Positions 1-7,867 of a stretch of DNA of 64,000 nt are shown here, piece after piece. The stretch's first letter is position 1. Each line of letters begins with the position of its first letter. The translations under genes and the position numbers were made by a program. The stretch is from a bacterium (GTDB lineage Bacteria > Bacteroidota > Ignavibacteria > SZUA-365): contig JAHLLD010000011.1 of NCBI GenBank assembly GCA_020444325.1, positions 1-64,000 on the forward strand. The letters run 5' to 3'. Below the pieces are notes generated by a model, which did no database searches, was not told the origin of the DNA, and was given only the letters and a program-made list of their open reading frames with translations.

Positions 1-90
1 TCAAATTGCAGATTTCAAATTGCAGATTTCAAATTGCAGATTTCAAATTGCAGATTTCAAATTGCAGATCGCAGATTGCAGATTCCAAAC
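1..90. repeat. 7-bp tandem repeat array (TGCAGAT / TTCAAAT)
   Basis: The window opens inside an array of alternating heptamers TTCAAAT and TGCAGAT, ending with degenerate TGCAGAT units. The same heptamer, as ATCTGCA/ATCTGCC on the other strand, recurs at about 25990-26045, 41350-41392 and 42995-43033, always between genes. The array is cut by the window start, so its full length is unknown. Confidence 0.9.
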
Positions 91-165
91 TCAGCTGGAG
101 CAGGGATTGCTTCCCCTGCCATGTCTCCGGACGCCTGCTGGCTTTACGGAAGCAATCCCTGAATT
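91..165. repeat. Hairpin module with AGGGATTGCTT / AAGCAATCCCT arms
   Basis: An 11-bp inverted repeat (AGGGATTGCTT near 101, AAGCAATCCCT near 151) encloses about 40 bases. A related copy lies in the opposite orientation at 41276-41345, also next to the heptamer array and sharing the flank AGCTGGAGCAGGGATTGCTT. It is a dispersed non-coding repeat, not a gene. Confidence 0.75.
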
Positions 166-312
166 CGCAGTCCATGAATGAATTTGCAGTCCATGGAAAG
201 ATGGAATGATCGAATAATGGAAATATCACCGTGCCACATTCATATTTTCATATTTCCATTTTTCCATTTTTCCATAGTTCCAGATACCCAATCACCTAAC
301 TTAATACGTTCC
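166..312. repeat. 8-bp repeat tract (TTTCCATT) upstream of the M28 peptidase gene
   Basis: This stretch holds ATGGAAA-type octamers near 190-232 and their complements, TTTCCATT repeated with a period of 8, near 253-277. Together with positions 1-165 it makes a heptamer-hairpin-octamer cassette. No clear Shine-Dalgarno sequence is visible before the peptidase ATG at 313. Confidence 0.7.
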
Positions 313-1740
313 ATGCAGCTTCAACACCGCATTATCTGTACACCACTGCTGATACTCCTCACACTCCTTGCGCTCGTCTCGGCGCAGACACACGCCCAGT
401 CCACGGCCATGCAGCGTCAGCTCATGGGTTCTGCTTTTCTGGATAATGCGTCGTATGACATGCTCGAGCGGTTGAGTGATGAGGCAGGGGGACGCTGGAT
501 CGGCTCGAAGCAGAACAAGCAGGGCATGCAGATTCTGATGGAAGAGCTGCTCAGACAGGGACTGAAACCGCGGATGGAGAAATTCACCGTGCCTGGCTGG
601 GTGCGGGGCGAGGACGAAGTGCGCATGATCACTCCATCGGATCGCGTCTTCCGTGCTGTCGCACTTGGCTATGTCGATCGCACGCCCGAGTTCGAAACGG
701 CGCTCACCTGGTGCAACCGCGGGTATGTCGAGGACTTTGACAGCACGAACATCGCAGGGAACATCGCACTTGTCACGCAGGAGAAACTCGGGGGACGGGA
801 TGCACTGCTGCGTATGGAGGTGATACGGAATGCAGCGAACGCCGGAGCGCGTGCCGTACTGTTTATCAACAACAAGAAAGGCGGCATGGTACTCTGTGGC
901 ATGGGGAATTTCTCGGGAGATCCCACGCCCATACCCGCGTTCAGTATCACATGGGAGGAAGGACAGCGCCTGTACCGTCTGCTGGAACGCAACGTGCCGG
1001 TTCGCATGCGCATTACGACCAACTCGTACTGCACCGAGGTGCAAAGTGCCAATGTCGTCTGCACTCTGCCGGGTGCCAGCGAGGAAAAAATTGTGATCGG
1101 CGCGCACTTTGATTCCTGGGATATCGGGCAGGGAAGCATCGACAATGGACTCGGTACCGCCATCCTCTTTGATGTCGCACGCATTCTCGCCTCCGAATCC
1201 CCCGGCAACGCCCGCACTATCGAATTCGTCTGGTTCAACGGCGAGGAGATGGGACTGTGGGGTGCGCGCAGGTACGTCGAAATGCATGAGGACGAACCCA
1301 TCCATACTGTGATCAATATGGATATGACCGGCTCCATCAATGGCTTCAACGCCATGGGAAACAAGCATCTCCTCCCCTTCCTCGAAGAACTGAATGCCGG
1401 AATGCACGGTTTTGAGATGTCCCGCGGCGTGATCAGCACGCCCTGGACCGCAAGCGATCATGCCCCGTTCATGCTCGCGGGTATTCCCGCCATTACCCCT
1501 CTGGGACACCTCGACAAGCACATGGTAGAAACCTACCATGACTTCGGCGACACCTTCGACCTCGTCAACCGCAAATACCTCAGTGAGGTTGCGGGAGTCG
1601 TCTCCATACTCGCCAATGAACTTGCGAATCGAAGCGATCTCCCCTACGTCCGCCGCAACCGCGAAGAAACCCGTGACTGGCTCATCGAGCACAAGCTGGA
1701 TGAAAAACTGAAACGAACAGGCGAGTGGACCTTCGACTAG
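313..1740 (+). CDS. Secreted M28-family metallopeptidase
   Basis: Zinc-dependent exopeptidase of the M28 (aminopeptidase/carboxypeptidase Q-like) family, about 475 residues, probably periplasmic or secreted. The ATG at 313 is preferred because it begins a clean signal peptide (basic start, Leu-rich core, AQTHAQ end); the upstream in-frame extension runs through repeat DNA. The middle region resembles a protease-associated insert. Metal and catalytic residues can be read in order: AHFDSWD, SIDNGLGTA, FNGEEMGLWG (paired Glu), NMDMTG, and a late HLDKH/YHDFGDTFD segment. Monocistronic; faces a bidirectional terminator at 1949-1980. The substrate is not predictable. Confidence 0.9.
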   Translation: MQLQHRIICTPLLILLTLLALVSAQTHAQSTAMQRQLMGSAFLDNASYDMLERLSDEAGGRWIGSKQNKQGMQILMEELLRQGLKPRMEKFTVPGWVRGEDEVRMITPSDRVFRAVALGYVDRTPEFETALTWCNRGYVEDFDSTNIAGNIALVTQEKLGGRDALLRMEVIRNAANAGARAVLFINNKKGGMVLCGMGNFSGDPTPIPAFSITWEEGQRLYRLLERNVPVRMRITTNSYCTEVQSANVVCTLPGASEEKIVIGAHFDSWDIGQGSIDNGLGTAILFDVARILASESPGNARTIEFVWFNGEEMGLWGARRYVEMHEDEPIHTVINMDMTGSINGFNAMGNKHLLPFLEELNAGMHGFEMSRGVISTPWTASDHAPFMLAGIPAITPLGHLDKHMVETYHDFGDTFDLVNRKYLSEVAGVVSILANELANRSDLPYVRRNREETRDWLIEHKLDEKLKRTGEWTFD

Positions 1741-1785
1741 CGACGATTGTTAATAATCATCGTCCTCACGCAGAGCTTCATCGTT

Positions 1786-1900
1786 CATCGTCCCCACGCT
1801 CTGCGTGGGGACGTACGAAACCGCCGCTCTGCGGCGATTCATGGGTTGCATGAACGCAGAGCGTTCAGGATACGCGTCCCCACGCAGAGCGTGGGGACGA
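1786..1900. repeat. REP-like composite of four palindromes
   Basis: Four imperfect palindromes in a row: 1789-1813 (CGTCCCCACG...CGTGGGGACG), 1822-1836 (CGCCGC TCT GCGGCG), 1852-1866 (GAACGC AGA GCGTTC) and 1875-1899 (the CGTCCCCACG palindrome again). The same order occurs at 25877-25986. A degenerate half-copy precedes it at about 1760-1776. Similar CCCACGC-core palindromes are known as dispersed REP-type repeats in many bacterial genomes. It is followed by TTTCCATT octamers to 1945. Confidence 0.85.
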
Positions 1901-1904
1901 TGGA

Positions 1905-1945
1905 TGTTTCCATTTTTCCATCCTTCCATCATTCCATCATTCCAT
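1905..1945. repeat. 8-bp repeat tract (TTTCCATT)
   Basis: Degenerate tandem octamers (TTTCCATT, TTTCCATC, CTTCCATC, ATTCCATC) directly follow the palindrome composite and precede the terminator hairpin. The same octamer family occurs near 253, 25827 and 41205. Confidence 0.8.
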
Positions 1946-1948
1946 GGC

Positions 1949-1980
1949 AAAGGGGCAGGCCCGAACGGGCCTGCCCCTTT
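1949..1980. terminator. Bidirectional intrinsic terminator
   Basis: A 14-bp perfect GC-rich stem (AAAGGGGCAGGCCC, loop GAAC, complementary arm ending CCCCTTT) lies between convergent genes: the M28 peptidase and the end of the hydrogenase operon. A- and T-runs flank both sides only weakly. Confidence 0.85.
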
Positions 1981-2025
1981 GCATTCAATCCATCCTGGTG
2001 AGGATCCGTTCAGACCATCACTCCA

Positions 2026-2400
2026 CTATCCCAGCTTCTTTTTCAGGATGGAGAGAAGTGTTTTCGGATGTATGGGTTTCTGGAACACGCCATCGAGGCC
2101 GAGTTCCCTGTAGTCGGTGTTGTCGTCGAGACTGTCTCCGACGGAGCTGAGCATGAACACCGGGGCCGTATTGCCGAGGACTTTCATCTCCTTGGCGAAG
2201 TTGGTTCCGGCGTCCACTTCCTCCATCATGAGGTCGACGAGAAGGAAATCGGGATTGGTGTCCTTGTACACCTGCAGTCCTTCCTCGGCACTGTGCGCTT
2301 CGACCATCTCGTAGTCATTGGCTTCGAGAATGATGCGCACCGCGTCGAGCATGTCCTGATCGTCGTCCAGGTACAGGACCACGTGTTTGCCGTCATTCAT
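2026..2400 (-). CDS. Single-domain response regulator (CheY-like receiver)
   Basis: A 124-residue stand-alone receiver domain. Visible features are the acidic pocket (YLDDDQD, residues 10-16), the phospho-acceptor Asp in LLVDLMM, a Ser/Ser switch position (MLSSVG) and the KP motif (FQKPIHP). There is no output domain, so it acts by protein contact or phosphotransfer. It lies 56 bases after the hydrogenase maturation protease on the same strand and before the terminator at 1949-1980, so it is probably co-transcribed with the hydrogenase operon. The partner kinase is not identified. Confidence 0.9.
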   Translation of the reverse strand: MNDGKHVVLYLDDDQDMLDAVRIILEANDYEMVEAHSAEEGLQVYKDTNPDFLLVDLMMEEVDAGTNFAKEMKVLGNTAPVFMLSSVGDSLDDNTDYRELGLDGVFQKPIHPKTLLSILKKKLG

Positions 2401-2456
2401 TGTGCATCTCCATATGATGAAATCTCGTGTATTCGCATGCGGTTTCCTGCGAAGGA

Positions 2457-2939
2457 TCAGTTGGCTTCGCCGCTCGTCTGTTCGAGCAGCTGTGGATCCT
2501 CGAGTACCATTCTGATGTATTGCAGCGCGTGATCAAGATTTTCCTGCGCTGCCGGTGACAGACGTTCGCCAAATTCGTTGAATTCATATCCGCGAATGCC
2601 AAGGATGTAGCCACGTGTCTTTGCCTCGAACAGTGTCTGTGCAAGGTGCAGCAGCACGGCGGGTTCGACGCTGTGACTCGAAAAACTCAAGGCGGCCTTG
2701 GGTTCAATGGCTTCCACGTAATACGGTTCCTTCCCGCTGGTCGACGCATCCGCAAAGATCACGATATCGTGCTTCGCGACATCACTGGCATCTTCCACGG
2801 TCAGCTGGTAGTCAGAGTCGACTGTGACATGAGACATTGGCCAGCCTTCCACCTCAGCGGCGAGGGCGGGACCGAGTCCGTCATCGAGCCGGCCCGGATT
2901 GCCGAAACCGATCAACAGAATTGTGCGCGCTTCACTCAT
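2457..2939 (-). CDS. hoxW: [NiFe]-hydrogenase maturation endopeptidase (HoxW/HyaD family)
   Basis: Cytoplasmic protease that removes the C-terminal extension of the hydrogenase large subunit after nickel insertion. About 160 residues, normal for the family. The N-terminal GFGNPGRLDDGLG motif contains the Glu/Asp position that binds nickel in relatives (here Asp), followed by a VDSDYQ segment and a FADAS strand; the conserved late His is in SFSSHSVEP. Its ATG overlaps the hoxH stop by one base (TGATG), so translation is coupled to its substrate. Confidence 0.9.
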   Translation of the reverse strand: MSEARTILLIGFGNPGRLDDGLGPALAAEVEGWPMSHVTVDSDYQLTVEDASDVAKHDIVIFADASTSGKEPYYVEAIEPKAALSFSSHSVEPAVLLHLAQTLFEAKTRGYILGIRGYEFNEFGERLSPAAQENLDHALQYIRMVLEDPQLLEQTSGEAN

Positions 2940-4381
2940 CAGGTACTCTTCTTCGCAACCTCGTTACCTTCGGCATCGACCAGGCGCACGACCAGCGGCA
3001 TTTTGCCCAGTGCGTGGGTGGCGCAGGACAGGCAGGGATCGTATGCGCGAATGGCGACTTCAATGTGATTGAGCAGTCCCTCGGTGATTTCCGCCTTACC
3101 GGAAATATGATCCATGGCGACCTTGGACACTGCCCTGTTCATGGGCTCGTTGTTCGACGTTGTCGATACGATGAGATTGGCCATCTCGACCTGGTCGTTT
3201 TCGTTGACACGGTAGTGATGGAACAGCGTACCGCGCGGCGCTTCGATCAGACCCACGCCCTCGGGACGACGATCGCCCTTGACCACAAGATCGGTGCCCT
3301 GCAGATCGGGATCCTCGAGCAATTCGCGGATTTTCTCGATGGAATGCAGCGTCTCGATCATGCGTGCCCAGTGATAGGCCATGGTCAGATTGTTCGGCTT
3401 TCCGTCGGTCACCGCCATGAATTCCTTCCGGGCGGCTTCCGCTTCGGGAGTGTCGATGAAATCACAGGCGTTGACGCGTGCGAGGGGACCCACGCGGTAC
3501 CAGCCATCATCCACGCCGAGCGATTTGATGAAGGGGAACTTCATGTATGACCAGTCACGGACGTCTTCCGCGATATAGTCGAGGTAGTTCTGATAGTCGA
3601 CCTGGTCGAAAATCTTCCCGCCCTGTGCGTCGATGGCGCGCAGGTTTCCATGGTAGAGATCCATGGCACCGTCTTCACGGATGAGCGAGAGATGATTCGA
3701 ATCGAAGGAGCCGAACGGCGCCACAGCTTCGAGATTCTCCACTGTGTAATCCTTCGCAATCTTGAGTGCGCCGCGTGACCATTCCGTCATCTGATCGATG
3801 TCTTTCAGGAAACTGTCGCGTTCCTCGATCGAAAGATTCTTGTTGATACCGCCCGGAATGGCACCGGTACCGTGGATTTTCTTTCCTGCCGTGGCCTTGA
3901 TGATTTCCTGGCCATACTTGCGCATCATCACACCCTGCACCGCGAGGTCTCTGTGCTTGGCGGCGACGCCGATGACGTTGCGAATGGCGACGTCGGCGTC
4001 GAAGCCGAACAGCAGGTCCGGTGATGCGAGATGGAAGAAATGCAGACTGTGCGACTGGAACATCTGTCCGTAATGCATCAGCCGGCGCATCTTCTCCGCC
4101 GTCGGCGTCAATTTGTCGACACCTACCACGAGGTCCATCGCCTTCGCTGCGGCGAGGTGATGGCTGACGGGACAGATGCCGCACAGACGCTGCACGAGCA
4201 CGGGCGCTTCGGTGTAGGGACGTCCCTGGATAAAGCGCTCAAAACCGCGGAACTCCACGATATGGAGCCGCGCCTGTTTGACCTTGTTCTGCTCATCGAG
4301 CAGGATGGTCACCTTCCCGTGTCCTTCGACACGGGTCACGGGTTCAATGACGACCCGCCTGAGATCTTGTGTATCTTGCAC
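2939..4381 (-). CDS. hoxH: NAD-reducing [NiFe]-hydrogenase large subunit HoxH
   Basis: Catalytic subunit of a cytoplasmic bidirectional (group 3, 3d-like) hydrogenase that splits or makes H2 at a Ni-Fe site. Both nickel-ligating motifs are intact: RLCGICPVSHH (Cys 67 and 70) and DPCLSCATH (Cys 450 and 453, His 456). The 24 residues after His 456 form the tail cut off by the maturation protease encoded next. A GTG at 4381 is preferred as the start because AGGAGA lies 8 bases upstream; another in-frame GTG at 4405 would overlap that ribosome binding site. Length 480 residues fits HoxH. Confidence 0.95.
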   Translation of the reverse strand: MQDTQDLRRVVIEPVTRVEGHGKVTILLDEQNKVKQARLHIVEFRGFERFIQGRPYTEAPVLVQRLCGICPVSHHLAAAKAMDLVVGVDKLTPTAEKMRRLMHYGQMFQSHSLHFFHLASPDLLFGFDADVAIRNVIGVAAKHRDLAVQGVMMRKYGQEIIKATAGKKIHGTGAIPGGINKNLSIEERDSFLKDIDQMTEWSRGALKIAKDYTVENLEAVAPFGSFDSNHLSLIREDGAMDLYHGNLRAIDAQGGKIFDQVDYQNYLDYIAEDVRDWSYMKFPFIKSLGVDDGWYRVGPLARVNACDFIDTPEAEAARKEFMAVTDGKPNNLTMAYHWARMIETLHSIEKIRELLEDPDLQGTDLVVKGDRRPEGVGLIEAPRGTLFHHYRVNENDQVEMANLIVSTTSNNEPMNRAVSKVAMDHISGKAEITEGLLNHIEVAIRAYDPCLSCATHALGKMPLVVRLVDAEGNEVAKKST

Positions 4382-4421
4382 GTTATTATCTCCTTTTCCT
4401 TTCACGTGTCATCCCGAGGGA

Positions 4422-4967
4422 TTAGTCGTATTTGATCAGTTCGTACGGCAGTTCCAGCGGCTTGTCCGTCAGCAGCGCGGTGAGCGCCTGCCAGATGGTT
4501 TCTGCGGATGGCGGACACCCGGGCAGGTGATAATCCACTTTCACCACTTCGTGGCAGGGATACACCTTGTCGAGCAACAGGGGGATTTCCGGATCGTTAG
4601 GAATTTTCCCTGTACTGTTGTGCACGGAGGGACCGTTGAGATATGCCTCATCAAGACATTCCTTCAGCGGGATGGTATTGCGCATGGCGGGGAGTCCGCC
4701 GTTGATCGCGCAGTCACCGAGGGAAATGAGGATCTTGCAATGCTTGCGGAAGTCCTGCAGCACGCGAACGTTTTCCTCGTTCGCACAGCCGCCTTCGACG
4801 ATGCCAACGAGGCATTCGCCGGTGAACTCCTTGATATCGTTAATGGGAGACTTGTCGAAGTCTATGATTTCCACGAGGTCGAGGATGCGGTCGTCGATGT
4901 CGAGAATGGACATGTGACATCCGAAGCATCCGGCCAGGGACGTGGTTGCAACTTTTGGCTTGGCCAT
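4422..4967 (-). CDS. hoxY: NAD-reducing hydrogenase small subunit HoxY
   Basis: Small electron-transfer subunit that holds the proximal [4Fe-4S] cluster and partners HoxH. At 181 residues it is the short HoxY type, not the long membrane-bound type, and has no Tat signal. Cluster residues are visible: CFGCHMS (Cys 14 and 17), EGGC, GDCAINGG (Cys 86) and PGCPP (Cys 151). ATG 4967 is chosen over an upstream TTG at 4991 because AGGAGC lies before it and hoxU ends at 4988. It sits between hoxU and hoxH in one operon. Confidence 0.95.
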   Translation of the reverse strand: MAKPKVATTSLAGCFGCHMSILDIDDRILDLVEIIDFDKSPINDIKEFTGECLVGIVEGGCANEENVRVLQDFRKHCKILISLGDCAINGGLPAMRNTIPLKECLDEAYLNGPSVHNSTGKIPNDPEIPLLLDKVYPCHEVVKVDYHLPGCPPSAETIWQALTALLTDKPLELPYELIKYD

Positions 4968-4987
4968 GATGTGTTCCTGCTCCTTGG

Positions 4988-5701
4988 TCAATGTTTGTTT
5001 GCTTCGATGTCCGCACCGATGGGCGCGTGGTCGTACTGGCGTTTGCCGACGGGCGTCGCGTAGCCTTCATGCTTGCGCAGGATGGCACCGACGGGACAAA
5101 CGTCAATCGCCTTGTCGCTTGCGTCGAGATCCGTATCCACAAGACGTGCGCGTGAATTGAACGCGATACGCTTCTCGTGTCCGCGGCCCACGAACTGGAA
5201 GACATTCTTCCCGTCGAGGTCGCGCGAGGCGCGCACGCAGCGGGCGCAGAGAATGCAGCGGTTGTGGTCGATGAACACGGCGGGATGCGATGCATCCACA
5301 TTGCGGTCGGCCGGGAACATGTACGGATATTTCGGCGCGGTGATGCCGAGCCTGTAGGCCAGCGCCTGCAGTTCGCAGTTCCCGCTCTTCTCACAGAACA
5401 TGCAGAAGTGGTTTCCTTCCACGAACAGCATGTCTACCAGGTTGCGGCGGAACTCGAGCAGTTCTTCCGTGTCGTTTTCTACGATGATGTCGGCTGCGAT
5501 CGGCTGGGTGCAGGCAGACTGAAAGCGTCCGTTGACCTTCACCGTACAGACGCGGCAGCTGCCATATGGCAGCAGTCCGTCAAAAGCACAGAGGCGCGGG
5601 ATATAAATGCCCGCGGCATCGGCGGCCTGCATAATGGTCTGCCCGGCCGTTCCCTGCACTTCTACGCCGTCAATTTCGAACGTGATGGTGTTCTCACTCA
5701 T
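4988..5701 (-). CDS. hoxU: NAD-reducing hydrogenase diaphorase subunit HoxU
   Basis: Iron-sulfur subunit that carries electrons between HoxF and HoxY; homologous to the N-terminal part of NuoG. 237 residues. An N-terminal [2Fe-2S] ferredoxin fold has Cys 38, 49, 52 and 64; a His-Cys3 cluster motif follows (His 98, Cys 100, 103, 109, in HFCMFCEKSGNC); then a [4Fe-4S] set with Cys 149, 152, 155 and Cys 202 (CPVGAI). The gap to hoxF is 30 bases and to hoxY 20 bases. Confidence 0.95.
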   Translation of the reverse strand: MSENTITFEIDGVEVQGTAGQTIMQAADAAGIYIPRLCAFDGLLPYGSCRVCTVKVNGRFQSACTQPIAADIIVENDTEELLEFRRNLVDMLFVEGNHFCMFCEKSGNCELQALAYRLGITAPKYPYMFPADRNVDASHPAVFIDHNRCILCARCVRASRDLDGKNVFQFVGRGHEKRIAFNSRARLVDTDLDASDKAIDVCPVGAILRKHEGYATPVGKRQYDHAPIGADIEANKH

Positions 5702-5731
5702 GATTGTATTCCGATTTCGTTCAATTGCGTG

Positions 5732-7546
5732 TTATTCGGCGAAGTGCATGGAGGGTCGGCCCGCAATACGCTTGGCGTCGCCCAATGCCTTCTGGATATC
5801 AAAGGTCGGCTGGAAGGGCTGATCTTCCTTGACCAGCGCGTCGTATGCCGAACGGAAGTTTTTCAGTGTCGTCAGCACCGGATTCGGAGAGGTCTGACCG
5901 AGTCCGCAGCGGCTCGTGGATTTCACGACTTTGCCGAGATCCTCAAGGTACTGCAGATCGGCGGGCTCACCCTTTCCTTCCATGATCTTCTGGAGACGCT
6001 CCTTCAGCAGCACGTTGCCGACACGGCAGGGTGTGCAGTAGCCGCAGCTCTCATCGATGAAGAAGTCCATGAAATATTCCGCGATCTCGAGCACGTTGCG
6101 GTTGGGACCGAATATCATCAGCGCGCCGCCCGTGGCCAGATCGTCGTAACAGATCGTGCGAGTGAAGTCTTCAGGCCCGATCAGACTTCCGCTCGGACCG
6201 CCGACCTGCACCGCCGTGGCTCCTGCGCCACCGGCCATTTCCAGGACTTCATTCATGGTGATGCCGAAGGGAACTTCGTACACTCCCGGACGACGGCAGT
6301 CGCCGGAGATGCTCAGCAGCTTGGTGCCGGTACTTCCCTTGGAACCGATCTGCGAGAACCAGCCCGCGCCCTGATCCAGGATGCGTGCCACACAGCAGAA
6401 GGTTTCCACGTTGTTGACGGACGTCGGATGCCCGAGATAGCCCTTCTGTGCCGGGAACGGCGGACGATTCTTGGGATCACCGCGCAGTCCTTCACATGAA
6501 CTGATCAGTGCGGTTTCCTCACCACAGACATAGGCGCCTGCGCCCATCTGGATGCGAATGTCAAAGGAATATTTCTCGTTGCCGAAAACTTTCTCACCGA
6601 GCATGCCCGTGTTGCGGGCTTTCTGCAGCATATCCTCGAGGAAAGGACGCAGGTATGCGTATTCGCCTCGAAGGTAAATGATGCCTTCCTGTGCGCCGAT
6701 GGCGTAACCGGCGATGGCCATTCCTTCAATCAACAGCTCGGGACGTTCGGTAAGGATTACGCGATCCTTGAACGTACCCGGCTCCCCTTCGTCGGCGTTG
6801 CAGATGACGAACTTTTTTTCGCCCTTCGCAGCGCGCGTGAAATCCCATTTCATACCGGCAGGGAAACCTGCGCCGCCACGGCCGCGCAGACGCGCCGTCT
6901 TGATGTCACGAATGACTTCATTCGGACTCATGGCCAACGCTTTCTTCAGTGCGCGTCCACACTCGAGCGGAGCAAAGATGACTTCGCCTTCCTTGCGAAT
7001 GTTGTTCGCTACCGCGGCACCGACGAGGGGACTCGAATTGTTGCCGTCACCAAGGCGCCGACGAATCCGTTCCGGAGCGACACCTTCCTTCAGCTGTTCG
7101 ACAATATCATGCACGGTGTCACGCGACACTTCCGTGAAGATTTCTTCGTTGACCATCACGGCGGGAGCCTGATCGCACATGCCGATGCATGGCGTGGTCT
7201 CGAGCGTGAATCGTCCGTCCTCCGTGGTCTCTCCCACTTCGATACCGAGAGCCTCGGTGAAGGACTGCTTGATCCGCTCAAAGCCGAACATGCGGTCGAT
7301 GATGTCGTCGCATAGGCGTATGACGACACTGCCATTCTGTTTTTTGGTCAGGAACGCGTAGAAAGAAACCACGCTCTCGACCTCGACGCGAGGTGTCTGC
7401 ACCTGCGCCGCGATGAGATCCATCGCATCATCGTTCACGCTGCCGAAGGTCTCCTGTACTTCCCGAACGATATCCATCATCCGGGTCGCGTCGTTTCCGA
7501 GCCCTTCGCAGATCGTCTTGATGACCGATTCCAGGTTTTCTGACAT
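5732..7546 (-). CDS. hoxF: NAD-reducing hydrogenase diaphorase subunit HoxF (NuoE-NuoF fusion)
   Basis: NAD(H)/FMN-binding subunit, about 604 residues, first gene of the hox operon. Residues 1-150 are NuoE-like; the rest is NuoF-like with GRGGAGFPAG (FMN/NAD), CNADEGEPGTFKDR, GAGAYVCGEET and the [4Fe-4S] motif CGYCTPCRVG. The ATG at 7546 is chosen because GAGAGG lies 7 bases upstream. In the NuoE-like part only three of the usual four [2Fe-2S] cysteines are visible (Cys 79, 120, 124); the partner expected five residues after Cys 79 is Asp. Two copies of a 17-bp palindrome lie 130-235 bases upstream. Confidence 0.95.
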   Translation of the reverse strand: MSENLESVIKTICEGLGNDATRMMDIVREVQETFGSVNDDAMDLIAAQVQTPRVEVESVVSFYAFLTKKQNGSVVIRLCDDIIDRMFGFERIKQSFTEALGIEVGETTEDGRFTLETTPCIGMCDQAPAVMVNEEIFTEVSRDTVHDIVEQLKEGVAPERIRRRLGDGNNSSPLVGAAVANNIRKEGEVIFAPLECGRALKKALAMSPNEVIRDIKTARLRGRGGAGFPAGMKWDFTRAAKGEKKFVICNADEGEPGTFKDRVILTERPELLIEGMAIAGYAIGAQEGIIYLRGEYAYLRPFLEDMLQKARNTGMLGEKVFGNEKYSFDIRIQMGAGAYVCGEETALISSCEGLRGDPKNRPPFPAQKGYLGHPTSVNNVETFCCVARILDQGAGWFSQIGSKGSTGTKLLSISGDCRRPGVYEVPFGITMNEVLEMAGGAGATAVQVGGPSGSLIGPEDFTRTICYDDLATGGALMIFGPNRNVLEIAEYFMDFFIDESCGYCTPCRVGNVLLKERLQKIMEGKGEPADLQYLEDLGKVVKSTSRCGLGQTSPNPVLTTLKNFRSAYDALVKEDQPFQPTFDIQKALGDAKRIAGRPSMHFAE

Positions 7547-7678
7547 CCAATTACCTCTCAAAGTAACTCACTGTTTATCAGCTCAATCTCAGATTAAGAG
7601 ATTTTCATAGTGCAAATTATCATTCGAGTGCAACCTATCCAAACAATCACGAAAAATTTCTCGATTAGAGAGAAAAAA

Positions 7679-7695
7679 TATGCAGTTTCTGCATA
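7679..7695. promoter_or_regulatory. 17-bp palindrome TATGCAG-TTT-CTGCATA, candidate operator
   Basis: A perfect dyad with 7-bp arms and a 3-bp centre, about 133 bases upstream of the hoxF start. Identical copies occur at 28858, 28891, 28924 and 60937. The protein that binds it, if any, is unknown; an RNA hairpin role is the alternative. Confidence 0.6.
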
Positions 7696-7762
7696 ACCTG
7701 CCCCGTATCCAGTCATTTCAAACGGGATTTTCCTCTCGATTCGCGCAGAACACCGAGATGGA

Positions 7763-7779
7763 TATGCAGATTCTGCATA
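7763..7779. promoter_or_regulatory. 17-bp palindrome TATGCAG-ATT-CTGCATA, candidate operator
   Basis: Second copy in the hoxF upstream region, 84 bases (about eight helical turns) from the first. It abuts the A-run of the terminator at 7784-7815. Confidence 0.6.
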
Positions 7780-7815
7780 AAAAAATCCCGGCAGCATGCA
7801 GACACTGCCGGGATT
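7777..7815 (-). terminator. Intrinsic terminator of the repeat-lipoprotein gene
   Basis: An 11-bp stem (AATCCCGGCAG paired with CTGCCGGGATT, 7784-7815) is followed on the minus strand by a run of T residues. It ends the gene 7868-9826 and insulates the hox promoter region. Confidence 0.9.
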
Positions 7816-7867
7816 CTGTTGTCATGATCAGGAAGTTGCGGGGAACTCCTTCATCAGGTGTGCATGG

